Assembly: GCA_000442125.1 (NCBI GenBank)
Contig: KE546967.1
Location: 496,001-560,000, forward strand
Source of the DNA: Opeltia flavorubescens
Lineage: Eukaryota > Ascomycota > Lecanoromycetes > Teloschistales > Teloschistaceae
DNA: 64,000 nucleotides
Reading direction: 5' to 3'
The position numbers were made by a program, and so were the translations under genes. Below are positions 34,889 to 48,630 of the stretch, piece after piece (position 1 is the stretch's first letter; each line of letters starts with the position of its first letter). The notes beneath the pieces were generated by a model, which was not told the origin of the DNA, did not search any database, and saw only the letters and a list, made by a program, of their open reading frames with translations.

Positions 34889-35920
34889 TCACATCATCAT
34901 CGCCCAACCGACTGCTGCCCCAAGAAGGCACACTAATTCCCATCCTTGACTGCCCATCTTCCTTGCAACACCCGTCTGCAATGCTGGGTCGCTAGCCTGC
35001 GTGCCGCTTCCTCCTTGTGCTCCCGCCTCTCCAGAGGGAGTTGCTGCGGCTCCATCGCTACCTGGGACAACGGTGACAGCGGTGACGGTGCTTTGGCTAC
35101 CATCTGGCAGGGTCGTGGTTTGTAAGACGACCGAGGTACTAGAGGTACGGCGTGTGTTACGGCTTGATGATGTGATGGATGTTGGTGATCTACTGTGGGT
35201 AGATCTGGAGAGCGTAACATACCCACCGCCAACCGTGGAAACGATGGTGACTCCGTCAGCATTGGTGGTAGTGATGACCTCACCAGCTGTGAGTGTTGGG
35301 ATTGCGCCAGCTGCAGATGTAATGGCAGCAGAGAAAGACTCGTCGGCTCCTGGAATTGTGGTCGGGGTACTTCCACCACCGATGACTCCATTGGGTGATG
35401 TGCTCGTAGAAGTAACAGTGTCTGGTGGTCCGTTAGGAGAGCCGCCCACAGCGGTCGTTGATGTGCCCGGATTGCCTGGAGTTTCGATGACGCTTCCTTC
35501 AACAGGGCCTATAGGAACTGGTGTTACGACGGCAGCCGTGGTAGGTGATTCGCCGGCATTTGTAGGGCTTTCGGCCACAGGAGTGGTGGTGGGTGGATTT
35601 GAAGGCACTGTGCCGTTGCTGGGAATATCTTGACGTTTAGCGATGGCGATTATGGTGCTTGCTAGTGAAGGGTGATCTCGGTGGATTGCCTCGACAGCTG
35701 TACGATCCTCCTTGAACATTCCATGCTTGAACTTTTTCGGCGAGTAATCGTGAAGAGCGGCATGAAGTGATCGTGGGTCGACCTGATCTACTAGTTTACC
35801 GAATTCTTCAAGATCGGCCTCTCGTTGCTTGTCCTGCGGCTTCTGTTGTGTATCTCCAGCATTGACGACAGCGAGAAAGCCGATAAGAAAGCCAGCCAGA
35901 ATGCCTGGCCGTGACCACAT
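34889..35920 (-). CDS. Secreted Ser/Thr-rich protein, probably GPI-anchored
   Basis: Single exon, 343 aa. A signal peptide (MWSRPGILAGFLIGFLAVVNAG) is followed by a charged helical segment of about 75 residues (EFGKLVDQVDPRSLHAALHD, KKFKHGMFKEDRTAVEAIHR) and a dibasic site AKRQ, where Kex2 could cut. The rest is a long Ser/Thr/Pro/Gly-rich, probably O-glycosylated stalk with repeated TVTAVTVVPGSDG-type pieces. The C-terminus has a Gly/Ser-rich candidate omega region and a hydrophobic tail (WELVCLLGAAVGWAMMM), as in GPI-anchored cell-wall proteins. No enzymatic domain is visible. A surface or wall role is inferred. Confidence 0.75.
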   Translation of the reverse strand: MWSRPGILAGFLIGFLAVVNAGDTQQKPQDKQREADLEEFGKLVDQVDPRSLHAALHDYSPKKFKHGMFKEDRTAVEAIHRDHPSLASTIIAIAKRQDIPSNGTVPSNPPTTTPVAESPTNAGESPTTAAVVTPVPIGPVEGSVIETPGNPGTSTTAVGGSPNGPPDTVTSTSTSPNGVIGGGSTPTTIPGADESFSAAITSAAGAIPTLTAGEVITTTNADGVTIVSTVGGGYVTLSRSTHSRSPTSITSSSRNTRRTSSTSVVLQTTTLPDGSQSTVTAVTVVPGSDGAAATPSGEAGAQGGSGTQASDPALQTGVARKMGSQGWELVCLLGAAVGWAMMM

Positions 35921-36367
35921 TGTGAGTTGGAGTTTGCGTGCAAAATCAAGGCAATATTGAGGTGGAGATCACAACATGAAGTGACATTTGAGGCACAAGC
36001 GGTTGAAGAAAGGAGTTTGCCAAGCGCGTCTAGTCCAAGAACTTGATAGCTCGAATTCTATTTTTGAGTCACCCGCTCCAATGCCAGTAGAAGTAGAGTA
36101 GAGTAGTATTCATGACCAGCCAATACGAGCTTCTTCACTTCATTAGGTATTAATTGGCCCATGAGATTTGTACGTCTCGAGTTCACAAGACAAAATTGAT
36201 TTTCCTTAACGCCTATGACTAACGCTGTTTCTCACCATACCCGGGGTATTCTTCCAAACGCAACCAACCATCCTTCTCCCGAATCGATCTTAATCAATCT
36301 GTGCCACGTACAAATGTACAAGAGAACATCAATTTACATGGAAGAACACCGATGCCGAGCCTTCTGA
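35921..36367. other. Intergenic, upstream of secreted protein
   Basis: Carries the promoter of the minus-strand secreted protein and the 3' flank of the RhoGAP gene. Nothing else is seen. Confidence 0.55.
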
Positions 36368-38939
36368 TCACTCTCCATTCTTCCCAGCCGGCGGATAATT
36401 AGTACTGGACTCGCTTCCATTTATCGTGTTGGCCTCCCGTTTGTTGTCCATAGACCTGCCACGACCCACTATTCCTTCATTGGCTATCGCTGATAGACTT
36501 TGCTTACTACCTGAGCGTCCCTCGACAGTGTTACGAGCTGGGCTCTTGGCCCGCTCCTTTTCTGCTTCACGCTCTTTCCTTTCTTCCTTGACCTTGGCCA
36601 CTTTGCCTTTGATCCATCCGATCGGCCCTCGTTTTTCAGCCGGCTCTGGACTAACTTCTTTGTCTTTGAAAACCTCTCGATCCTTTGGTGATGTTGTCTC
36701 TGGGCTGAAGGTCGGCGTCTTGGGTGCCACAGTTGATTCCATAGACTGTTCCGGCGCTTGGACTGGACCACTTGGATGGACCTTTTCACTGCTTACAACC
36801 GATATAGACCTTCGCTCCGCAATTGGATTTGGAGGAACCTCTGTAGGTTTCGCAGCCATGACTGGATACTCCCCATTCTTCTTTGCCGAAGAAGAGAACC
36901 GCCACCTATGTCTCTTTTCCTTCTTTCTCTCTGGAGACGCCAGATCTTCCATATGCTCAGCTTCTGACTGGCTAGTAACATCAGTTGCGGATGTACGGGA
37001 GCGAATGGATGGTGCAGGCGATTTGGCTGGCTCGATAGATGGATTTTGAGTTGTCGAAGACAGGTGATTGTCATTATGCGCTGTCTTGTCATTGGGAGGT
37101 GCTTCTGATGTTGGCGTAGCGCTCGTATTAGATAACAATGGTGGAGGCTGTGTATACGCCGAGGCCATTGGGTCAGCTTGGGGTTGGCTATTCGCGCTCG
37201 GTGTAGGCATAGGTGTGTAGAAAGTCTGCCCTGCTGGGGAATCTGGAATACCATGCAACGAGTGCGTGGAGCTCTGAGCGCTGGGATTAGAGCTCTCATG
37301 TCGTTTTTTCCGAAGCTTATTGGGTTGACGACTATCTTTGCGCTCATTATCGCTGGTAGGAGACCTGGCAAACAGTCCAGAAAGTTTGCGCTCTCTGGTC
37401 GGTGTACCGGATTCCGGCTTACTGAAAGCTGGTGCTGGTGGCTGTAACGTCAAACTTTCAGGCTTCGAAAGGCCATTTCCGCTTGGTATCTTGATTTTGG
37501 ATTCCTCTGCAATACCCAGACCTGCAGGCGTTTCCGCAATTGGCGTGACCGATGAATTGGTCGACGGTGAGCCAATTTCGGCACTGGGCGCTAGTCGACC
37601 TCTCGGTGAAACAGAACGACCCTGTACTGCATCTTGGTTGGATGTCGCAGGTGATTCATGGTCAGTGCTCGAAACATTAAGAGGCCTACTAAACCTCGAT
37701 GGTATTCCTGGTGATTTTTTTGATGGGACAGTGTTACTCCTATGAACACCGCTACCAATCGTGTGCGGGCTTCCGGGTGTTGAGCCGGCAGGGCTGGGTA
37801 TGTTAAGTGACTTCTTTGACCCTGAGGATGAAACAGAAACGTTCCTACGAAGGCCACCGAATCTGCGTAGACTGTCCGTTGCACCACTCGCATTCGAATT
37901 TGATCTGCCCATACCGGACGGTGGCGTCATAGGCGAATTTGGCTGACGAGGCGGTACGCCGCTTTGGACCTCTTTGACTGTTTTTTCATCGGCTGCAGTT
38001 CCACTCATCCCAACCAGGAAACTATCTTGATTCTCAATGAGGAATATCAGGACGTCTTGACTTAGACGGTACTCTTTGGGTTCCATGTCATGATTTGGAT
38101 GCGAAAGAAGCCCCGGCTGGAAGATTGCTGATAGATTTCCTGAGTTCATCCTGTTCAAGTCGGATTTGGAAGAAAAAACAGCTAAGAGGTCAAGGATGTA
38201 CAGGAGTAGCTGTCGGTTCAAAGGAGGGAGCTCCGTGATCAGTCTCTGATACGTAGTAATTGCTGTAGCGTGGTCGAAGTCACCAGTGTCTTGGGCGGTC
38301 GTTTCCTGTTCTCCGGTACCAACAGCCTGAGCTTGGTGGCTTCTCAAGGGATCGCGAAACTTTTCGTACGATTCTAAGGGTACAATGGGCTGCGGAAGGT
38401 TGTTCAGGTAGCGGCGAAGGATATTGGCTGCATCGTGGACTGTGTAACCTGTCCAATCCAGGCCTTTACCGTAACGATCTGGAGAGTCGAAGACATTCTG
38501 TAGTTCCTTGATGCGCTTATTGGATCCGCTCAATCGGAAAATTCCTTCGACATCCGTAGCTAGAGATAGTACACCAATTAGAATATGCAATAGTAAGCCT
38601 TGGTGGAGATAACAAACCTTTTTCTTTGAGAAAAACACCACATTTTGCAACGACAATGGGTACATAGCCATAGATGTAGCTCTCACCTCGCTCATTGGTC
38701 AGAGAAATGGCCACATTTGCGTACTTGATGCTTTCATGTAGCGCAATGCCGAAGATACCTGTGGGAGGTTCTGGAACTTCCGGCTTCTCCTCCTCTCTTT
38801 TGGCATTCTTCTTGAAGTTCTTCCACCAGGATGTTAGATCCCGCTTCGAGGGAGGCGTCGCCACATCGTGCGGTGTGACAGGAGCCGGGTGGTTGAAAGC
38901 TGGACGGACGGAGGGCGTTGAGGGGTTACCAGTCGCCAT
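36368..38939 (-). CDS. RhoGAP protein, Sac7/Bag7 type
   Basis: GTPase-activating protein for Rho-type GTPases, which in yeast tunes Rho1 signalling to cell wall and actin. Exons are 38939-38618 and 38559-36368, giving 837 aa. The domain starts near residue 62 (GIFGIALHESIKYANVAISL) and runs through YGYVPIVVAKCGVFLKEK, joined across the intron to ATDVEGIFRLSGSNKRIKEL. The Arg of GIFRLSGS is the catalytic arginine finger. Later blocks are YTVHDAANILRRYLNNLPQP and LPPLNRQLLLYILDLLAVFS. From about 300 on the protein is long, disordered and rich in Ser/Pro, as in Sac7-like proteins of filamentous fungi, with basic KKEKRHRWRFSSSAKK and an end rich in charged helices. The domain call is firm; the ortholog name is likely. 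Confidence 0.92.
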
Positions 38940-39914
38940 GTAGCTACCGCTCGGTATTACTGACTGGAGGATGCGTAGTTCTTTGACGCAAATGGCAGAT
39001 GTCCAGAGCGCCCGAGTCAGCGATTGAGATGTAAGACGTATGTTCTTGATTTTAACATCTGCTCATAGCGGACTTTATTCTGCGTTGCTGTGTGCTTGAA
39101 GAGCGGATACGAGAGTAGGGATTGAGCAAGTTTGCGCTGATCCGGTCTTCGACTTCCAAATGCTTTTCCGTGACGACAAATGAGGGGGACGCGCCCGAGG
39201 TGATTGCAATTCGCTGGGAATCTGGGTTGAGCTGCAGAGCCGTTGGACGAGAATTTGGTGATGAAGACTGGCTGGGCGATCTCGAGGTCTTGCTGATCAG
39301 ACGCGCTAAGATGCTATTTCTGGACTCTTTTGTAGGGGTTGCACCAATGAGTGAAGGAGAAAAAACTGGCAGCAGATGAAAGCAGCCAATATATCGATCC
39401 CGATAAAATACTCGAACTGGTGTACGGATCCTGCGAAATGCAGAGAGAGCGATTGAGTAGCTAGGCTGCTGTCACAGAGAAGGCCTGCTGATGGACGGCA
39501 GGTAACAGGAATAGTACAGAGTGAGGCTGAAAAGGTCGGCTGCTGTGCGCAAGTTNGATGAGCAATACTGTGGTTGATAAGCAAAATTATGGTTTCGTCG
39601 CATCTTTTTCTGACCGGGAAGTCGAAAAGTAGAAGAGAAAGGATGAGCAAAAAGCAAATGCCGTGTCGAAGCAAGCGTGTCTGTTTTCTGTCAAGTGTTG
39701 CAGCGGGTCCAGGGACTTTTAGTTTCAGCGGAGGATGTCTTGGCCGCCCCGGCGTACCCCTAACCAAATTCTAGATCTCGCAAACAAGCTCTTATTTTTT
39801 TGGTACGACCCACTGACATACCGTCTTCGCTGCAACCTCACGTGCCATTGTTGCCATCCTAGTTTAAGTTATCAGCTGCAATTTCTGAGACCCTTTCACT
39901 ATCTTACACGCAAA
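38940..39914. other. Divergent upstream region of RhoGAP gene and TIM9
   Basis: About 1 kb with one ambiguous base (N at 39556). Minus-strand frames here (39306-39767) have no domain. No other gene is seen. Confidence 0.55.
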
Positions 39915-40314
39915 ATGGAAGCGTTAGTCTTCACCTTAGCTTGCAGCTGCTTCTTACTAATGGTGGAGGAACCAGACTTAACGCAAAGGAGCAGGCTGAG
40001 CTGCAGTCCATTATGGAGAAGAAACAGATCAAAGATTTCATGACTGTATGAATCAATCCTCATCGCGAGGCCCAAAGAATCTGAATGAACACATTGCTGA
40101 TCATTCTGGATCCGGATAGATGTATTCAAAGCTGGTGCAGAACTGCTTTGATGCTTGTGTCAATGATTTCACAAGCAAGACCCTCCATAGTCGGGAAGAA
40201 AATTGTGTGATGCGATGTATAGACAAGCATCAAAAGTCGAATGAAAGACTCTCGCTTCGATTCCAGGAGAAGAACACAGAGTTGATGCAGAGTGGACAGA
40301 TACCAGGGCGATAA
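39915..40314 (+). CDS. TIM9: Tim9, small translocase of the mitochondrial intermembrane space
   Basis: Chaperone subunit that, with Tim10, carries hydrophobic precursors across the intermembrane space to TIM22. Exons are 39915-39922 (8 nt only), 39976-40045 and 40120-40314, giving 90 aa. The joined start reads [20 protein letters not shown]. The twin CX3C motif is complete: C35-FDA-C39 and C55-VMR-C59, which form two disulfides in the mature fold. [13 protein letters not shown] and [16 protein letters not shown] are also typical of Tim9. The first intron has a perfect TACTAAT branch point. A plain ORF search would miss the first two exons. Confidence 0.93.
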
Positions 40315-41416
40315 CATAACAATACCCAAATCTGCTGCCTCCCACCCTAAAGCGTGGATGGTCAAGAAAACAAGGGAGGAAACCGAGATGGAGCATTTGA
40401 TCTATGAGAGATTCATGACTCTCGCATTCAGTCAGGGAAGAGAAACACCACTCCGCTATATCTTTTCAATAAGCTTTGGGGATCAAGAAACGGCTATCTA
40501 CACAGCCAAACCCCTATATAACAGCGATTAAGAGCCACAACGAGCCTTCGCCATCAATATTTGGTATGGTGCTGATCAGGGTCCACGCTTGTCGGAAAGG
40601 TCGATTGGTTAAAGGAAGATACTTCCATTCTATGCTCCAACCCACCCGGTGGCTCGGTGCCGAGACTAAATAATGCATCGGATAATAAGACAATTTTCCG
40701 CTTACTGGAATCTTCAATGATTCAGTGTTCGAGAGCTTGGCGGATGACAGTCGTCTATAGGCCGCTCAACTCTTCAGGGAATATGAGGTCCAAGAGTGAA
40801 CAGCTACATGACACTTCCAATATTCCTCGTCTCTTTTCTTCTCTTTCCTTCGAAATATACCAGCGATTGATTCAAGTCCCTTCTAGTTCTGTTCGGATTA
40901 TCACTACCTTCTTCTTCCCTTCATATCTAGGGTGCTTTCATGGATGTGCAAATTGACACTCCTCCTCAGCACAGCTGGTGCAAATCTCAAGATCTCTTAT
41001 GGAGAGCACTGCACATCATTTGGAGGCCCCTGTCGTTCCCTTGTATTATTTGGACAGATAATCACAGACGTTGATTTACATGGAAGCGCTATAATACGCA
41101 TAGTAAGCATATGGTGCTGGCAGACAGAGCACAATAGAGCGCTACCTGCAGTGGTTTCCTTGCATCTTCCGTTCCACAGTTCTTCCACCGGACATTTTAA
41201 CGCAAATAGGACGGAACATCCTCGGGCGGTCTTTTCCCCCGATTAAAGCTAACCCCTCTTGCACCCCTCATTCCGTCACCAAAGTAAAACATTAATAATT
41301 TCTAAACGTTGTCCACGAGGTAACGTTGATTTATTCGCTTCGTACTCACACATTTCATTTCAATTATCTTTTCCTTTAAACTTTGAGCTGAAGCATCATC
41401 ATTTTGTTTTATCAAT
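40315..41416. other. Intergenic, TIM9 to SFA1
   Basis: Contains TIM9 3' flank and SFA1 promoter. Scattered short frames carry no domain. No RNA gene or repeat is recognised. Confidence 0.55.
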
Positions 41417-42912
<1,496 letters not shown>

Positions 42913-43034
42913 CTAGAAGGGCCGTCACACGGGAATCCGGCCAGTCCTCGATCAAAACTTGGTTCGAGAGCTAATCTTTGAAGTATGTACATAAGATTGG
43001 ATCTGAATTAATACAGGATACTTCGATTGAGGTG

Positions 43035-44098
43035 TCAGTCGAATTCGATCCTCTTGCCTTTGAATATGAATTCTCCTGCTGGTCGACCTATTGCCCAGCC
43101 AAGATAAGCTCCCGTGACGATAGTGACTGGCCATTTCTGCCAATCGCGGTCCCTATATTCAATTCTCTGTCAGCATGATCATCCGAAAGCTTGTGTTTGT
43201 CCTTGCTTCTCGAAACAACGACTCCCATTCCACCTTTTAGTACTCCAAGCTTTCTCATCTTCCCTGACCACCACTGTACACATCCCCATCCCTTCTCTCC
43301 ACCACCCATATATAGCCTAGAAAACGAATTCCAACCTACCAGTCCAACGGTATGGGTATCGCACCCAACCACGCACCCACCAACGTCCCCACCGTCCCTC
43401 CCCAGACCCCATCGAATGGTAAACTCGCGCTGCAGATCTCATGCCACATATTCGGATCCACTCCATACACGTAGAATAGCGGCATCGTCGCAAGTAAAGC
43501 CATATGCGTCACGCACATGAGGTTATGCATGAAATGGGTCATGAGCGGTGCTCCGAAGAGGATGAGAAAGATGAGGAGGAGGGGCGTGGTGAGCGTGAGG
43601 GTAAGAAGGAGGGAGAGGATTGTTGGCTAGGAGTTATTCAATTGGTATTAGTCAATGTCGAAAGGAGAAATGACGAGTGTTATAGATATGAAGGTAGGAA
43701 AGAAAGAAACATACAACAATCTTCCCAACCCACTCCCCCCCTGCATCCTTCTTCCTCTCCCCAAATTTCCCCTTCCTCTTCCCCGCGGTCGTATCTCTAG
43801 CGAAAACCCCGCCCTTCGCGCTCGGCAGGCATAGAACACAGTATACACCCTGCAATGCCGCAATTGGCAGACATAGTTTGTACAAGGTAGATACCGGATC
43901 TGCGACCAGCGCGGGGAATGAGAAGTAGAAGAGCGAGAGGACGAGGGAGGGGTGGATGTGGTGATAGAGATGGGCGGTTTGGGTGGGGAGAAGGGGGATT
44001 ATCGTGGATGCGGGGGAGAATTTGCGGGATGTTGAAGAGGAAGGTTGAGGGGGGGAGGTCGTGGCGGAAGGGGAGGAGGGCGCAACGGTGGTGGACAT
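43035..44098 (-). CDS. GPI11: Gpi11/PIG-F, GPI-anchor ethanolamine phosphate transferase subunit
   Basis: Multi-pass ER membrane protein that partners with ethanolamine phosphate transferases (Gpi7, Gpi13) in late GPI-anchor assembly. Minus-strand exons are 44098-43715, 43626-43340 and 43152-43035, giving 262 aa. After a Ser/Pro/Thr-rich N-terminus come helices such as PSLVLSLFYFSFPALVADPV, LLLTLTLTTPLLLIFLILFG and LMCVTHMALLATMPLFYVYG. The signature end reads [40 protein letters not shown] and TGAYLGWAIGR. The last intron (187 nt) is long for this genome, but the join PLDW-DRDW is exact. Family PF06699 is clear. Confidence 0.92.
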
Positions 44099-44549
44099 TG
44101 TACTGGGGGAATGAGTGGTGGTGAAGATTATTGTTGAATAGCAAAATCGGTATTTGCGGGAACATGGGCTAACTGGTTTCGGACACCGCAAGTCGAGATT
44201 GAGAATCGTAAAGTCGCCATATCGGAATTGAGAGAAGCGTCTTCAGGGCTAGAAACCCAACGCCACCATTTGATTACAATATTCAATAGTGGAAGAAGGT
44301 TGTGGGTGACAGGGGCAAGGACTTCAGACAGTCTCGATTTCCTAGATTCCATTACGAACTATCTGGTCTACATGAAGCGCAACCAAAGCACTCCGCTCGC
44401 TAATTAAACAGAGGATGAACCACATGGTAAGCCCAAAAAAAAGCATGCCAGAAACCGAACTCTCTGGCAGGTGCTCCGCCAACATTCCAATTCAATCAAG
44501 TCTTCCTGATCAGGCACTCTCTCGCCTATTGCACATGCGCTCCGCCATC
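44099..44549. other. Intergenic, GPI11 promoter side
   Basis: Short region between two minus-strand genes, holding the GPI11 promoter. No feature is recognised. Confidence 0.55.
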
Positions 44550-45060
44550 TCAGATGCCCTTGACGACCAAGGTCCTCTCACTGTTGAGCTTATCGGCATT
44601 CCGTTCATGGCTTTCTTTCTTACAGTCCTCCAGCCCACTGCATTTGTGATCCTCCAGCATGCGATGTTTGCCGCAAAAATGTCCCTGGCAGAAGGAACAA
44701 TCCCCAACGATGCGCTGCGCCTGATCCTTGCAGTCCTTGAAAGTACAACGGATCTTCTTTGGAGCGCCGCCGCGTACAGGAAGTGTGACATCGATAGTGG
44801 CGTTTGGTGGGAGCGACGTCAGCGGAGAGGATGGTGACGTCAGGTGATGGCCGGCATGTTGCAAACGGAAGGATGGAGCCGGGAGGGAGAGGCGGAGAGA
44901 GACCAGGTGACGCAGAGTAGAGAGGGTGGTGTTGGAAGGGAGAGTCAGGGGAATAGCTGGATGAGTAGGTCAGCTGAATCGTAAACGGAGGGACCACGGG
45001 AGCAGCAACAGACATACTTTCGCCGTTGAGAAGCTTAATAAAGATATTTCTGCTTTCCAT
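44550..45060 (-). CDS. Ubiquitin-like plus AN1-type zinc finger protein
   Basis: Exons are 45060-45018 and 44956-44550, giving 149 aa. The N-terminal ~78 residues read as a ubiquitin-like fold (IFIKLLNGETIPLTLPSNTT, VSLRLSLPAPSFRLQ) ending in a Gly-Gly pair (residues 77-78) that is not at a terminus. An AN1 zinc finger follows with ligands C85, C90, C101, C104, C109, H112, H118 and C120. Proteins of this size and order in yeasts (Tmc1/Cuz1 group) assist the proteasome and Cdc48 under proteotoxic or metalloid stress; a similar role here is inferred. A 61-nt intron with branch point GCTGACC splits the ubiquitin-like part. An in-frame Met at 45117 would add 19 residues. Confidence 0.85.
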
Positions 45061-46042
45061 CGCTGCTGGTTCGCAAGATGAGGCGGTCGAGGCAGTGGAC
45101 GAAGACCGCGATCTCATATTGCTGTTTGTTGCAGGTGTAATGAAGGTGGTGAAGACGATATCCGAAATCGGTAGGTGTTGTTCTAGATATTGGAGAGGAT
45201 CTCAAATGGAGCGCTTTGAAGACGATGAAAGATGTTGGCAGCTAGATAAATGGCAAAAAGTGTTCCTCAAATGGCGATATATTTATGAATAACGATATAC
45301 GTAGGAATGTGACAAAGAACGCTGTTGAGTCTTAAGCAACAGATTTGGTCGAAAGTCGGAGACGGATGAGGTACTTATGAATGGAGCTTTAGTCATTCAC
45401 TTTCACGTGCCGATGCTCGGGCTCGCCGGACAAGCGAAGCTAAAACTCAAATCGGTCAAGTTCCTGCATTGGATGTGTCGTACTTGGTCGATGACATGCT
45501 ACACAGCAGTGTGCTGTGACTTTGACAGGCTGCGTGCATTCCGTAAGGGACTAAGCTATTCTCATTGGACTTTCCAATTCCGACAAAGAGTCTGGCCTAT
45601 GAGCCACAATCTGCAAGAGGTACCTGAACGTGCACCAATCCGGTTCATACATGCTTCCTCTCCATCGTTCTCGATTCTTCGTTATCTCTAAAATAGAGAT
45701 ACCTTTTGGTTTGGTCATTACGTCGCTGTTGTAGGAGAGAACTGTTTAACGAGCCGATGTTTCCGACGCCTTGTTGAAGGAGAGTCACGATACGAAGGAA
45801 CTAAACACACAGCCAGTGCAAGCCAAAAATAGTCCACCAGGTTAGGAAGGATAAGGTTTTCCTGGTCCGAGACTTCTCAGAACCTAGTGTTTCAATGCCT
45901 GAGCTCGCTGGATAAGTCGCGGATGTCTCATGAACAATAAATCAAGGGATATTTTATTTACTTTAGTCGTACATGATTTTTAAGCACATATGCAGCGCTT
46001 GACACATTCTTCTGCTGCATGTTATCGAGTGACTAAGAGAGA
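45061..46042. other. Intergenic between AN1 gene and phospholipase gene
   Basis: Contains the AN1 gene promoter and the 3' flank of the phospholipase gene. Open frames (45026-45292, 45377-45691) lack domain features. Nothing else is seen. Confidence 0.55.
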
Positions 46043-47326
46043 TCAGCCATTGATCTCCTTCGATTGTCGACCATTTGGTTTCACTTTCCGCTTGGAGCCT
46101 GGCAATTTTCCAAACCTCCACCAGAAAAGGAAGTGGAATACATAAATGAGAAAATTGACCCAGACGATAGAAATCCACTGGTTTCTACTGAAGTGGACCT
46201 CTCTGTTCCCCTTTTCCCATTCATCGCAAAATTCCAGGAATCGCTTCGGATCGTCCGTAATGACGCCGTCCACTTCATTTTTGATACACCAGGACATCCC
46301 AGCGATTTCATTCACGGTCCAGATGTAGAGAGGACGACGTGCAGCTTGGACATCTCGTAGGAAGCGAGACCCGGCGGGACCGAAGAGTGCTTTTTGGAGC
46401 ATGTTGAAGGAGACATTGGGAATAGCAAGGAATTGTCGAGAGTAGGAGGGAGAGAAGCTGATATTGGTGATCGGATAGAATGGCAAGCAATGCGCAGCCT
46501 GAGGAAAGTATTTCGCCTAGCGATCGTTAGAATAGTCTTGGGTCATATCGAGAAAAACACACAGCCCAGCAGCCAAGCACTATTCTCTGATTCCAAGGTT
46601 TACTTGAGTGTGGTGGTACGCTTTCAATAGTCTCAGCTATGAGCCTCATTACATCGTCGGCGTCATTGTCAATCTACTATTCATTTAGTAGGGCCACAGT
46701 GGAGACTTTTTGGGTCATAAGTAAGCGTACCTTGATATCTAGCAACACCCACGTATCAACTTTATCTAAAGACGCCAGATACCGCAGCAGCTCTTGCAAA
46801 GTCGGCATTGCAGCATGAGGTTCCTGAGTGGTCTGCAGCTTGCTGATAGATTCCCAGTTGCAATCTATGATTTTATCTGGCACACCGAAGCATCGTTTCA
46901 AAGTAGGATCCTATAAGCATAATTGTGAGGACCACAGCATGTGAGGAATCGCTTTATGCTCGTACATGAGAGAGGACCACAATTCCATCTTTTGTGAGAT
47001 GAACGTCTGTCTCAATAGCGTTCGCCCCGGCCTCGACAGCAGCTTGGAAGGCTCCCATGGTATTCTCGGGATGCTTAGCCCTGTATCCTCGATGGGCAAT
47101 TGTCTGCGGGAATCTCCTCCCATCTTTGCTCTTTGTGGAGAAAGTCCAGCCGGCTATTGAGCTCCGTCAGCGAGGAGCAAACCGGAACGTTCAGGTCGAA
47201 CACACGCAGGGGCGAGGGCGGCTCTCGATCAAGGCTTGACGGATCTGCGGCGAAGGTATTATAGACATTGTCATCAGTAAGGAAAGGTGGCGCGTATTGC
47301 CGGAATCGGGCTTTCGCAGCATTCAT
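46043..47326 (-). CDS. PGC1: Glycerophosphodiester phosphodiesterase family, Pgc1-like phospholipase C
   Basis: TIM-barrel GDPD enzyme. Yeast Pgc1 degrades phosphatidylglycerol to diacylglycerol at lipid droplets and mitochondria. Minus-strand exons are 47326-47206, 47153-46966, 46910-46731, 46673-46563 and 46516-46043, giving 357 aa. Catalytic blocks are [20 protein letters not shown] and [20 protein letters not shown] followed by HDPTLKR across an intron. Later come [25 protein letters not shown] and [20 protein letters not shown] plus ITDDP. The C-terminus has a hydrophobic helix ([19 protein letters not shown]) and a basic tail, matching the tail-anchored form of Pgc1. The N-terminal exon before the barrel is less certain; the frame is also open upstream without an ATG. 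Confidence 0.87.
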
Positions 47327-48630
47327 ATTCGGTGAATTGCAAGATAGATATGAAGCTGCAATGTCCTTCGGAAATGGAATTGGCCAAACTCTGAGCACAC
47401 AGGTACAAAGAAATTGAAATGAACACCGAGGACAAGAAAGTAGCAGATGTTCTTATTTGTCTTCAATGGCGGGCTCCATCAGATCTGGGGCGCTTCCATC
47501 GAATGCTAAATTTACAAGAGGGTGTACGGCCCAGAAGGTTCTTTGGATTTGCCAGCAAGCTCGAAGTGCAATCTCCACGTGGACTAAGACGAAGTATTTG
47601 AGATAGATTCATGACCAGCTAGTTAGAGTCGCATAAGCCATGATCCTTCGAGTTCATGCCACAAGCGGCTACCCTTCCCGTTGATATCGCTGGTAGCGAG
47701 TAGCGGTTCCTGCCAAGGGTGGATGATGCGATAAGTGTTTGAGAGGCCGCCAACATGACCGCAAGGGTCAAGTACTTACGCCACAGTCTCTTAGCTCTGC
47801 AATGAAGGGGCTACAGCAGAGGAAACAATACACCGACTGTAACTTTTGCATTAGAAGTGGTAATAGCCTTCTCTTGAACTCGTATTTTCCATGCAAATGG
47901 GTTGTCCAAACTATATATTTGCAACAAGAGGCATGGAGTCATTTCATCCAGAACCTACAAGTCAGTATGGCTCTCCCATCATATGTACTTGGTATGCGAC
48001 GGGTTATATGTTGGTGCTCCCGGAACTACGAAAATCCTGTTTACTCTACACCCTGGGAACTTTTCGCAATAATATTAATATTAGCTACAAGGTGTAGTTC
48101 AAACTATTCGTGGTCGGTATATTACAATTACTATCAGTAAAAGTTGTGGTAGTTGTTGCGAAAATTGTACCCNGGTAAATGATCGACCGCCAACATATAT
48201 CATCCATCATACCAAGTACATCAGAAATCGTGCATGCTTGTCCACAACATACGTCTTGTATCGTCTCTGCATTTTGGATCTCTGCCGCTCATTGTTATCA
48301 CATTCCACACATATTCACTTTTTTACAAGTATTGCTAAATTCTCATCTCAGGCTGAACCTCAAATTGCATCCAATCAATTGATACACATAACATCAGTCT
48401 CTTAGCCAGTTTTCAAAATATCTATTTCCAGCGACGAATTATTTCTGATCATTCAGCGATTCAACATAAGTTTTCCTAAGGCATTTATCCTCATATTTCG
48501 TTCAGGCTCAGGGAATCAAAGAGAGCCTATGACATGATTTCAAGCCATATTCGACAGTTCTCCGCGCCCAGCACGATCCTTCGGAATCGCTCGCACTTGA
48601 TTCACATAATGCAAGATGCATGGACCATCG
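47327..48630. other. Intergenic, phospholipase promoter to ankyrin gene 3' end
   Basis: About 1.3 kb with one ambiguous base (N at 48173). The open frame at 47739-48140 has no recognisable character. No RNA gene or element is seen. Confidence 0.5.

Noticed and set aside
35001-35633. 210-codon plus-strand frame
   Set aside because: Antisense shadow of the Ser/Thr-rich GPI protein, whose biased codons keep other frames open.
47739-48140. 133-codon plus-strand frame
   Set aside because: No family features, and no splice or promoter evidence.
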